From contig CAJMHW010000028.1 of NCBI GenBank assembly GCA_905213325.1, positions 1 through 25,852 on the forward strand: a stretch of 25,852 nucleotides of DNA, in the 5' to 3' direction. A program made the translations under genes and the position numbers. The DNA comes from Collinsella aerofaciens. Lineage in GTDB: Bacteria > Actinomycetota > Coriobacteriia > Coriobacteriales > Coriobacteriaceae. This document shows positions 1-6,811 of this stretch, in pieces (the stretch's first letter is position 1; every line of letters starts with the position of its first letter). A model generated the notes under the pieces. The model saw only the letters and a program-made list of their open reading frames with translations, was not told where the DNA came from and ran no database searches.

Positions 1-123
1 GTCCCTTGCGGCGTAGTTCTTATTTAAGCCGTCCAGGTTTTGGGGTGCAGTTCAAGAATGTCCTCAGCGGGGTCGTCCGGTCTTTGCAACAGCTTGCCCG
101 ATCACGCGCTCAACGTGTCATCG

Positions 124-1608
124 CTACAGGCAGACGCCGTCCTTCCAGATGCTGATCTCGTGACAGCCGCGACGCTCGGCGCTGGTAAGCTTGCCGCTCG
201 CCGTGTCCAGCACCAGCTGGTACAGGTCATGGGCAGCCTCGTCGAGCGTGCGCTCGCCGGTGGCGACCACACCGGCGTTAAAGTCCATCCAGTTGGCCTT
301 GTGGTCGCACAGACGCTGGTTGGTGAACACCTTGAGCGTAGGCGCCGGCGCACCAAACGGCGTGCCGCGGCCGGTCGAGAACAGGATCACGTGGCAGCCG
401 GCAGCCGTCAGGGCCGTGGTGGATACCATGTCGTTGCCCGGACCGCACAACATGTTCAGACCATGCTTGGTAGCCTGACCGGCGTACGGCAGCACGTCGA
501 CGATGGGGGCAGATCCGCCCTTTTGCACGCAGCCGCAGCTCTTGTCCTCGAGCGTGGTAATGCCGCCGTCCTTGTTGCCGGGGCTCGGGTTCTCATAGAC
601 GACCTCGCCGTGGCTGATAAAGTAGTCCTTAAAGCCGTTGAGCATGTCGGCCGCCGCGTTAAAGACGTCTTGGCTCTCGCAACGATCGAGCAGAATGCTC
701 TCCGCGCCAAACATCTCGGGCACCTCGGTGAGCACCGATGTGCCACCGCGGGCTACGACCATATCGCTCACGCGACCGATCGTGGGGTTGGCGGTAATGC
801 CCGAAAGACCGTCAGATCCACCGCACTTAAGGCCAATGACCAGCTCGGAGGCGGGAATGGGCTCACGCTTGGCCTGCTTGGCCAGGTCGGCCAGCTCAGA
901 CAGAATCTTGTGGCCTTCGACCTGCTCGTCGGCAACATCTTGGCAGGTAAGGAAGCGAACGCGCTCGTGATCGTACTCGCCCAGCTCGTCGAGCACCTGC
1001 TGATGCGTGCAGTTCTCGCAGCCGAGCGACAGGAACAGCACGCCCGCAGCGTTTGCGTGACGCGAGAGCGCTACCAGCAGGCGACGGGTCTGGGCATGGT
1101 CGGCGCCGGTCTGCGAGCAGCCAAACGGATGCGGAAAGTAATAGACGCCCTCCAGCGAACCCTCGACCAGATCCTGAGCCTGCTCGCACATGGCACGTGC
1201 GACCTCGTTGACGCAGCCGACCGTGGGGATGATCCACAGCTCGTTGCGCGTGGCGGCGCGGCCGTCGGCGCGACGGAAGCCCATAAAGGTCTCGGGCTCA
1301 ACCGGCTCAACGACCGGATGCGTCGGATTGTAAACGTACTCGACCTCGCCCGAAAGGTTGGTCTTGACGTTATGCGTATGAAGCCACTGACCGGGCTGGA
1401 TGTCGCCCGTCACATGGCCGATAGGAAGACCGTACTTGACAACGTTCTCCCCCGCCGCAATGGCACGCACGGCCATCTTGTGGCCCTGCGGAATATCCTC
1501 CGCGGCAGCGACCTCGCCCACCCCGGGAACCGCGACGGCGGTGCCCTTGGCAAGCGGCGACAGCGCGACGATCACGTTATCGGCCGGATTGATCTGGATA
1601 GTGTTCAT
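124..1608 (-). CDS. uxaA: Altronate dehydratase UxaA
   Basis: 494 aa. UxaA dehydrates D-altronate to 2-keto-3-deoxy-D-gluconate, the last step of the galacturonate branch of the hexuronate (Ashwell) pathway in the cytosol. The N-terminal ~90 residues form a small SAF-type domain. The rest is the long altronate/galactarate dehydratase domain, with recognisable stretches such as GFRRADGRAATRNEL, the Cys-rich LSLGCENC and GLKCGGSDGLSG. Conserved Cys residues fit the Fe-S/Fe-dependent chemistry known for the family. The length is normal for full-length UxaA (~490-500 aa). The ATG at 1608 follows TTAGGA. It is the third gene after uxaC and uxaB on the same strand, 75 bp behind uxaB. Related galactarate dehydratase (GarD) shares the fold, but the neighbours favour altronate. 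Confidence 0.95.
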   Translation of the reverse strand: MNTIQINPADNVIVALSPLAKGTAVAVPGVGEVAAAEDIPQGHKMAVRAIAAGENVVKYGLPIGHVTGDIQPGQWLHTHNVKTNLSGEVEYVYNPTHPVVEPVEPETFMGFRRADGRAATRNELWIIPTVGCVNEVARAMCEQAQDLVEGSLEGVYYFPHPFGCSQTGADHAQTRRLLVALSRHANAAGVLFLSLGCENCTHQQVLDELGEYDHERVRFLTCQDVADEQVEGHKILSELADLAKQAKREPIPASELVIGLKCGGSDGLSGITANPTIGRVSDMVVARGGTSVLTEVPEMFGAESILLDRCESQDVFNAAADMLNGFKDYFISHGEVVYENPSPGNKDGGITTLEDKSCGCVQKGGSAPIVDVLPYAGQATKHGLNMLCGPGNDMVSTTALTAAGCHVILFSTGRGTPFGAPAPTLKVFTNQRLCDHKANWMDFNAGVVATGERTLDEAAHDLYQLVLDTASGKLTSAERRGCHEISIWKDGVCL

Positions 1609-1683
1609 TACAAATGGTCCTAACCCTACAGGTTGAGCAGAAGTCGAGGCGCGGGCAAGCCGTCTGGCGCCCGCACCGGGAAT

Positions 1684-3198
1684 TTACGCTTGAGCGTTGG
1701 CGAAGGCCTGCTTGGCGCCCTCGACACGCACGACAGCGAGCGCGCTGACGACAAACTCCTCAAGACCTGCGATCTGCGTAAGGTCCTCGCCCCACATCTG
1801 CTCATTGGTGAGCACGTCGTGCACCAGCTCGGTATCGTCTGCACCGGCGTGGGCGGCGTAGAAATCGAGCACGAAGGCATCGTCCTGAGCGGTGTACTCG
1901 GTGCCGTCGGCGCGGCGCAGGTGCAGGCCATCGCCCTCGCGAGCAACGAGCTCCTGAGTATAGAAGGCGATGAGCGTAGCGAGGCTCGTCGCCAGGCACT
2001 TGGGCAGGTTGCCGGTCTCGGCAACATAGTCCTTGAGCGTGGGCAGGTCGCGAGCACGCCATTTGGCCGTGGAGTTGAGGCAAATGGAGAGCAGCGCGTG
2101 GTCGATAAACGGGTTGTCGAAGCGGTTCTCGACGGCGGCAGCAAAGGCCTTGCAGTCCTCGACGTCCAGGTCGGCGGCAAGCGTCGGGATGACCTCGTCG
2201 TAGAGCATGGTGTTCATGAAGCCGCGGACGGTCTCGTCGTGCATGCAATCGCGCACGATGTCAAAGCCGGCAACCCAGGAGCCCGGGACGAAGGCGGTGT
2301 GGGCGCCATTGAGGATGCGAACCTTGCGCTTCTTGTACGGGGTGACATCGGGGGTAACAAAGACACCCGGCAGGCCGGCCTTCACGAAGGGGAGCTTCTC
2401 GGCAAGCGACTCGTCGCCCTGGATGCCCCACATCTGGAAGGGCTCGCGCACGGCCAGGAAGGGATCCTCGTAGCCCAGGCGCTCGGCCACGGCAGCGGCC
2501 TCCTTAGGATCGCGGATGCGGCCGGGGACGATAGTGTCGACAAGCGTGGTGCAGACGGTGCAGTCGTTGGCCATCCACTGCGAGAACTCGTCCTCCCAGC
2601 CCCAGTCGCTCACGTACTGGTTCATGATGCGCAGCAGCTCCTCGCCGTTGTGATCGATGAGCTCGCAGGCGAGCACGATGACGCCCGGCTTGCCGGCGGC
2701 CCAGCGGGTGTGGAGCACCTGGGCAAGCTTGGCGGGGAAGCTCGCGGGCGGCATGTCGTCGGCCTTGCAGGACGGGTCGTAGGCGATACCGGCCTCGGTG
2801 GTGTTGGAGACGATGATCTCTAGGTCGTCGGAGACGGCGACCTCCATCATGGCGCGGTAGTCGTCCTCGCGGTACGGGTTGATGCAGCGGCTGCAGGCGC
2901 TGATCACACGGGACTCGTCAACCGTGTTGCCGTTCTCCTTGCCGCGCACCAACACGGTGTACAGGTCGTCCTGGGCGTTGATACCATCGGCAAAGCCAAA
3001 GGCGCCGCTGATGGGCTGCACCATGACAACCTTGCCGTTCCAGCCGGTTGCCTCGTTGCCCATGTCAAAGAAGCGGTCGACGAAGGCGCGCAGGAAATTG
3101 CCCTCGCCAAATTGCAGAACCTTCTCCGGCGCGTCCTTGGGAAGAAGATAGCCCTCGTAGCCGATCTTCTCGAGCGTATCGTAGCTGATGTTCTCCAT
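1684..3198 (-). CDS. uxaB: Tagaturonate reductase (altronate oxidoreductase) UxaB
   Basis: 504 aa. UxaB reduces D-tagaturonate to D-altronate with NADH. It belongs to the mannitol dehydrogenase/polyol long-chain dehydrogenase family. The N-terminal dinucleotide-binding segment is visible near residues 29-40 (QFGEGNFLRAFV). The family catalytic signature K-x4-N-x2-H is present as K292, N297 and H300, followed by TAFVPG. The ATG at 3198 is preceded by AAGGAG with 8 nt spacing. It lies between uxaC and uxaA. The paralogue fructuronate reductase (UxuB) is the main alternative, but adjacency to uxaA and absence of uxuA favour UxaB. A hairpin just upstream (about 3240-3268) lies between uxaC and uxaB and may tune read-through or mRNA stability. 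Confidence 0.93.
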   Translation of the reverse strand: MENISYDTLEKIGYEGYLLPKDAPEKVLQFGEGNFLRAFVDRFFDMGNEATGWNGKVVMVQPISGAFGFADGINAQDDLYTVLVRGKENGNTVDESRVISACSRCINPYREDDYRAMMEVAVSDDLEIIVSNTTEAGIAYDPSCKADDMPPASFPAKLAQVLHTRWAAGKPGVIVLACELIDHNGEELLRIMNQYVSDWGWEDEFSQWMANDCTVCTTLVDTIVPGRIRDPKEAAAVAERLGYEDPFLAVREPFQMWGIQGDESLAEKLPFVKAGLPGVFVTPDVTPYKKRKVRILNGAHTAFVPGSWVAGFDIVRDCMHDETVRGFMNTMLYDEVIPTLAADLDVEDCKAFAAAVENRFDNPFIDHALLSICLNSTAKWRARDLPTLKDYVAETGNLPKCLATSLATLIAFYTQELVAREGDGLHLRRADGTEYTAQDDAFVLDFYAAHAGADDTELVHDVLTNEQMWGEDLTQIAGLEEFVVSALAVVRVEGAKQAFANAQA

Positions 3199-3237
3199 CT
3201 ATGTGTCTCCTTAGATAACTGTTAGCGTGCAAGCAAA

Positions 3238-3268
3238 ACGGGGCGCCGTGTGTGGCAACGGCGCTCCC
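3238..3268 (-). terminator. Intercistronic hairpin between uxaC and uxaB
   Basis: On the minus strand about ten base pairs (GGGAGCGCCGT with ACGGCGCCCC, one bulge) form a GC-rich stem, followed by GTTTTG. The T run is short, so this looks like a partial terminator or mRNA-stabilising hairpin within the operon rather than a full stop. Confidence 0.4.
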
Positions 3269-3293
3269 GAGTTCGATGTGATTCGATGCGGGC

Positions 3294-4721
3294 TTAGGCC
3301 TCGACGGTGTCCAGGTCAAAGCCAAAGTAGCGGACCGCATTGTTGTAGCTGATGTCGCGCACGATACTGCCCAGCAGCTCCATGTCGGCCGGGTACTTGC
3401 CCTGCTCGACCCACTCGCCGATCACGCTGCACAGCACGCGACGGAAGTACTCGTGGCGCGGATAGGACAGGAAAGAGCGGGAGTCGGTAAGCATGCCCAC
3501 AAAGTTGCCCAGGACGCCCTCGTTAGCCAGAGCCGTGAGTTGCTCGCGCATGCCGACCTCGTTGTCGTTGAACCACCAGGCGGAGCCGTTCTGGATCTTA
3601 CCGGCGGTCGGAGCCTCCTGGAAGCAGCCCATGACGGTATCGATCATGGTGTTATCGATGGGGTTCAGGCTGTACAGAATGGTCTTGGGCAGGCCGCAGG
3701 TCTCCTGAATGGAGTTGAGGAAATCGGCAAGCTGGTCGGACGGCGTGTAGTTGGAGATGCAATCGTAGCCGGTATCGGGACCGAGCTTGGCAAACATGGC
3801 GCGGTTGTTGTCGCGCTTGCAGCCAAAGTGCAGCTGCATGGCCCAGCCCAGACGGACATACTCGCCGGCAACGAACTGCATAAAGGCAGTCTTGTACTTG
3901 AGGACCTCTTCCTCGGTAAGCGGCTCGGCAGCCAGACCCTTGGCAAAGATAGCCTCGATCTCGTCGGCGGTAGCCGGGACGTACATAACGTAGTCGAGTG
4001 CGTGGTCGGAGGCGCGGCAGCCCAGCTCGTGAGCAACGTCGTAGCGCTTGGAAATGGCAGCCTTCATGCCCTCAAAGTCGCTGACCTCGACGCCGGCAAC
4101 CTCGGAAAGGTGCTTGCAGTAGTCGGCAAACTCCTGGCCGCGCTCGATGCGCAAAGCGGCATCGGGGCGCATGGCGGGAACGACCTGAACGTCAAAGCTG
4201 TCGTCGGCGGCAATCTTCTTGTGCCACTCAAAGCTGTCGGCGGGGTCGTCGGTAGTGCAGATCATGCGGACGTTGGACTGCTTGATCAGGTTGCGGCAGG
4301 TGAAACTGGCCTCGGCGAGCTTGGCGTTGGCAAGGTCCCAGACCTCCTGGGCAGTCTTGCCGTTGAGGACGCCCTCGTAGCCAAAGTAGCGCTTAAGCTC
4401 CAGGTGGCTCCACTCAAAGACGGGGTTGCCAACGCAGCGACCCAGGGTCTCGGCCCACTTTTGGAACTTCTCGCGAGCAGGGGCGTCGCCAGTGATAAAA
4501 CGCTCGTCGACGCCGTTGGCACGCATCAGGCGCCACTTGTAGTGGTCGCCGCCCAGCCAAACCTCGGTGATGTTCTCGAAACGCTTGTCCTCCCAAATCT
4601 CCTTAGGAGAAATGTGGCAGTGATAGTCGACGATGGGCATGCCCTCGGCAAAGTTGTGGAACAGCTCCTCGCCGGTCTTGGTGCTCAGCAGGAAATCCTG
4701 ATCGTCCATGAAGTTTTTCAT
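3294..4721 (-). CDS. uxaC: Glucuronate/galacturonate isomerase UxaC
   Basis: 475 aa from the chosen start. UxaC isomerises D-galacturonate to D-tagaturonate and D-glucuronate to D-fructuronate; it is an amidohydrolase-fold enzyme. Near the N terminus the metal-binding YHCH motif is seen (IVDYHCHISPKEIW). The C-terminal part carries family stretches such as GMLTDSRSFLSYPRHEYFRR. The frame is open upstream to 4790, but the ATG at 4721 is preferred: it follows AAGGGG by 7 nt and gives MKNFMDDQDFLL, a typical UxaC start. The longer version would run through an operator. First gene of the uxaCBA operon, with a promoter and two LacI-type operators about 55-110 bp upstream. Confidence 0.95.
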   Translation of the reverse strand: MKNFMDDQDFLLSTKTGEELFHNFAEGMPIVDYHCHISPKEIWEDKRFENITEVWLGGDHYKWRLMRANGVDERFITGDAPAREKFQKWAETLGRCVGNPVFEWSHLELKRYFGYEGVLNGKTAQEVWDLANAKLAEASFTCRNLIKQSNVRMICTTDDPADSFEWHKKIAADDSFDVQVVPAMRPDAALRIERGQEFADYCKHLSEVAGVEVSDFEGMKAAISKRYDVAHELGCRASDHALDYVMYVPATADEIEAIFAKGLAAEPLTEEEVLKYKTAFMQFVAGEYVRLGWAMQLHFGCKRDNNRAMFAKLGPDTGYDCISNYTPSDQLADFLNSIQETCGLPKTILYSLNPIDNTMIDTVMGCFQEAPTAGKIQNGSAWWFNDNEVGMREQLTALANEGVLGNFVGMLTDSRSFLSYPRHEYFRRVLCSVIGEWVEQGKYPADMELLGSIVRDISYNNAVRYFGFDLDTVEA

Positions 4722-4774
4722 CAAACAACCCCTTTGTTTGCGGAGCGGGCGCACAATACGCTCGTCATCCTCTA

Positions 4775-4788
4775 GGTGAACGTTCACC
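4775..4788. promoter_or_regulatory. Proximal LacI-type operator of uxaC
   Basis: A perfect 14-bp palindrome, GGTGAACGTTCACC, with the central CG step typical of LacI-family operators. It overlaps the predicted transcription start of uxaC. The likely binder is the LacI-family protein encoded at 5182-6261. Confidence 0.75.
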
Positions 4789-4818
4789 ATACTAATCCAT
4801 TACGACTCAAAAGGTGAA
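4789..4818 (-). promoter_or_regulatory. Putative uxaC promoter (-35/-10)
   Basis: On the minus strand TTCACC (4813-4818) lies 18 nt before TAGTAT (4789-4794). This puts the start point near 4782. The -35 falls inside the distal operator and the predicted start point falls in the centre of the proximal operator, the arrangement expected for a repressor-controlled promoter. The hexamers are moderate matches; the call relies partly on the operator geometry. Confidence 0.5.
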
Positions 4819-4827
4819 CGTTCACCT
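4812..4827. promoter_or_regulatory. Distal LacI-type operator of uxaC
   Basis: A perfect 16-bp palindrome, AGGTGAACGTTCACCT, identical in its core to the proximal site and 38 bp away centre to centre. Further half-sites TGAACGG (4841-4847) and CCGTTCA (4858-4864) follow as a loosely spaced inverted pair and could be a weak third site. Confidence 0.75.
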
Positions 4828-4957
4828 AACAACCATGGGGTGAACGGTAGGTTTTGCCCGTTCAACGGTTGCCGGAGCTGTGACTTGCATGCATTGCGGA
4901 CCGGTTGGCGTCCCCGAACACCGAACTTGAGCGCTTTTGCTCAGGTGGGTCATGTCC

Positions 4958-5156
4958 CGACGTACATTTTTGGGAGTATTCAGCATTGGAGCGCGCCGTG
5001 CGCCATCCTCAGCGTCCTATTTGGAACGCAGATAGCGCCCGATCGGCATAAAAAGTGCCCCCGATGGCAAATTACGCCATCGGGGGCACTTAAAACAGTC
5101 GTTCTGCACCTCATTCAGGGCATGCCAATGCTGAATACTCCCAAAAATGCACGTCG
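4958..5156. repeat. 199-bp element with 32-bp near-perfect terminal inverted repeats
   Basis: The arms 4958-4989 and 5125-5156 are inverted copies matching at 31 of 32 positions; each carries TTTTTGGGAGTATTCAGCAT or its complement. They enclose 135 bp with a strong terminator hairpin near the centre. No reading frame of note lies inside. The size and terminal inverted repeats resemble a MITE or a mobile terminator cassette, but I see no clear target-site duplication. The element occupies most of the gap between lacI and the uxaC control region. Confidence 0.7.
5048..5091 (-). terminator. Rho-independent terminator of the lacI gene
   Basis: A perfect 16-bp stem (5053-5068 with 5076-5091, GTGCCCCCGATGGC at its core) with a 7-nt loop. 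On the minus strand it is followed by CACTTTTTATG, giving a U tract only for transcripts coming from the lacI gene. It insulates lacI from the uxaCBA promoter. Confidence 0.85.
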
Positions 5157-5181
5157 CAAGAGGGGGTACCTGCTCAATCGG

Positions 5182-6261
5182 CTAAATACCCGCAAGTTCG
5201 CAGTAGCGGTCGACATTGCTGGCAAATACCATCTCGACGGCACCCTTCTGGACGGGCACCGTCGGGGTCCTTCCCCACAGCAGATAATCGCCCAGCGTCT
5301 TAGCGCCGCGATATGCCAGGCTCGTCGGGTCCTTATAGACAATATTGGTAAAGATACCGCGGCGCAAGGCCAGAGCACTTTCGGGAAACAGGTCGTTGCC
5401 GATCACCATGACCTGACCGGCCTTGCCGGTCGAGACGAGCGCGTCGGCAACCACTTCGGAACCAACGGCAAAAACGCTACAGATAAGTTCGGGGGCGTCC
5501 GGCGCACTCAAGCGCTTTTCGAGCTCATGCTCGAGTTGTTTGACTTGCGCATGGGCACCTGCAAGATCCTCAACCTGCCATGGAATATCACGTTCGCGCA
5601 GGTAATTGTGGAAGGCGCGGGCGGTTAGATAGTGCGAATCGGTATATGGGTCGCCTGTCAAAAGGAGCACGCGGGCGTCGGCCCCAGAAGCATGGACCAG
5701 GTTTGCCGCCTGCTCGGCCATAAGGCTGCCTGCCGTCGAATAATCGGCCAAGCTCGCACCCAAACGATTCAAATGCGGACGGTCGCCGTCGACAAGCTCA
5801 ATCGTCACGCCCGCCTCGGCGATCTGCCCCAAAAGCTCAGTCGCACGATCGTCGCCCGGCGCATAGGCGAGCAAGCCATCAATCTTCTCGCCCACCTGCA
5901 GACGCTCGTCGATTTGCTCGAGTGCATCAGCGTAGCCGCCCACGCCAAATTCAACGCGCTCAACCGTAATGCCCCGGTCGATGACCTCCTGTTCAAAGCG
6001 ATTGCAGCCTTCCCACAGGTAACGGAAAAAGTACGCTCCCTCGCGCGATGCGCGGGGCAGGCAAAACACCAGATTGATATCCTTGCGGCGCAGGCTTGAG
6101 GCACTTGTGTTGCGGTGATAGCCCATGGCCTCGGCCTTAGCGTTCACCTTGGCGCGCACGGATTCGCTCACGCCGGCCTTTCCCGTCAGAGCCTTGTGCA
6201 CGGTATTGATGGAAACGCCAAGCTCGGCGGCTATGTCCTTCATGGTTACGCGAGCGCTCAT
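5182..6261 (-). CDS. LacI-family transcriptional regulator, probable uxa operon repressor
   Basis: 359 aa. The N terminus is a LacI-type helix-turn-helix (residues ~6-30, MKDIAAELGVSINTVHKAL) with hinge region to about residue 60 (NTSASSLRRKD). The rest is a periplasmic-binding-protein-like sensor domain, recognisable in LVFCLPRASREGAYFF, LLAYAPGDD, and VMVIGNDLFPES. The ATG at 6261 follows GGAG by 7 nt. It is immediately upstream of uxaCBA on the same strand but separated by its own terminator. The uxaC promoter carries two palindromes with a central CG as expected for this family. Direct control of hexuronate catabolism is an inference from this context; the effector could be a hexuronate or pathway intermediate. 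Confidence 0.9.
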   Translation of the reverse strand: MSARVTMKDIAAELGVSINTVHKALTGKAGVSESVRAKVNAKAEAMGYHRNTSASSLRRKDINLVFCLPRASREGAYFFRYLWEGCNRFEQEVIDRGITVERVEFGVGGYADALEQIDERLQVGEKIDGLLAYAPGDDRATELLGQIAEAGVTIELVDGDRPHLNRLGASLADYSTAGSLMAEQAANLVHASGADARVLLLTGDPYTDSHYLTARAFHNYLRERDIPWQVEDLAGAHAQVKQLEHELEKRLSAPDAPELICSVFAVGSEVVADALVSTGKAGQVMVIGNDLFPESALALRRGIFTNIVYKDPTSLAYRGAKTLGDYLLWGRTPTVPVQKGAVEMVFASNVDRYCELAGI

Positions 6262-6358
6262 GCGGTTACTCCGTTATAGATAAGTTGCCAATTAATAGTC
6301 CAGTTAACGATACCCCAAAAATACTCTTCGACTCGCCGTGCTCTCCCTCAAATGCACA

Positions 6359-6392
6359 AAGCGCCCCGCGAACGGATGCCCGCGGAGCGCTT
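6359..6392 (-). terminator. Hairpin after the FeoB-associated Cys-rich gene
   Basis: A stem of 12 bp with one mismatch (6359-6370 with 6381-6392) lies 14 bp beyond the stop codon. The minus-strand downstream sequence TTTGTGCATTT is only weakly T-rich, so termination is likely but imperfect. Confidence 0.5.
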
Positions 6393-6405
6393 GGATGTCC
6401 GGACC

Positions 6406-6606
6406 TTATTTGATACCGCGGCCCAAGTCTTCGGCGATTTTGTCCACGCCCTTAAGTGCGGCGCACGTCTTTTTGTTGGAGCAATGCCCGGTGCAAACGC
6501 CACCCTGAGCGCAGTCGGCGCAGGTGCCCTTGCGGTAGATGCGCACGCACACGGCGACAAACGCAATACCGATAACAGCCAGTACAACAACATCGATAGG
6601 TGCCAT
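6406..6606 (-). CDS. FeoB-associated Cys-rich membrane protein
   Basis: 66 aa. One N-terminal membrane helix (residues ~4-22, IDVVVLAVIGIAFVAVCV) is followed by a basic turn and a cytosolic Cys-rich tail with six cysteines (C-x2-C, then single Cys residues and C-x-C-like spacing: TCADC, VCTGHC, KKTC, plus one in the helix). This matches the small FeoB-associated Cys-rich family found next to feoB in anaerobes, thought to assist Fe(II) import, perhaps as a FeoC substitute. GAGGAGG precedes the ATG at 6606. It follows feoB on the same strand, but a terminator and a palindromic repeat lie between, so it may be transcribed separately or by read-through. The biochemical role of the family is not settled. 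Confidence 0.85.
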   Translation of the reverse strand: MAPIDVVVLAVIGIAFVAVCVRIYRKGTCADCAQGGVCTGHCSNKKTCAALKGVDKIAEDLGRGIK

Positions 6607-6660
6607 AGCAAGCCTCCTCTAGTTAACCATCACTTACTTTACCCCATTCTCCACCTACCA

Positions 6661-6744
6661 AATAGGGACAGGTTTATTTTGGTCGGTTTTATCTGCGGAA
6701 ACGCCACATCTTACTTCTGGAGCAAAGCAATCTGTCCCCCCATT
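6661..6744. repeat. GGGACAG-type palindromic intergenic element
   Basis: An 84-bp AT-richer block whose ends are imperfect inverted copies: AATAGGGACAGGTTTATTTT at the left, and on the opposite strand AATGGGGGGACAGATTGCTT at the right. It contains no gene. I recall similar GGGACAG-ended blocks from other gut bacterial genomes, but cannot search for copies here. It separates feoB from the small Cys-rich gene. Confidence 0.5.
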
Positions 6745-6747
6745 GCG

Positions 6748-6783
6748 TCAAAAAGCCCGAGTGTCACTGAGACACCCGGGCTC
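6748..6783 (-). terminator. Rho-independent terminator of feoB
   Basis: A 12-bp stem with one G-T type mismatch (AGCCCGAGTGTC / GACACCCGGGCT, loop ACTGA), followed on the minus strand by a run of five T (CTTTTTGACG). It begins 29 bp after the feoB stop. Confidence 0.8.
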
Positions 6784-6811
6784 GTGGAAAGGGGTTGATC
6801 CTTATTCGGAC

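Noticed and set aside
1..123. Possible end of a gene downstream of uxaA
   Set aside because: Short open stretches exist on both strands, but none has a recognisable product, start or ribosome site within the visible 123 bp.
40..1623. 527-codon open frame on the plus strand
   Set aside because: Antisense shadow of uxaA.
3294..4790. Longer UxaC start at 4790
   Set aside because: It would place translation within the proximal operator and the predicted start point, and the ATG at 4721 has a good ribosome site and the usual family N terminus.
4840..5628. 262-codon open frame on the plus strand across the lacI-uxaC gap
   Set aside because: It runs through the inverted-repeat element and antisense to lacI, with no domain and no ribosome site.
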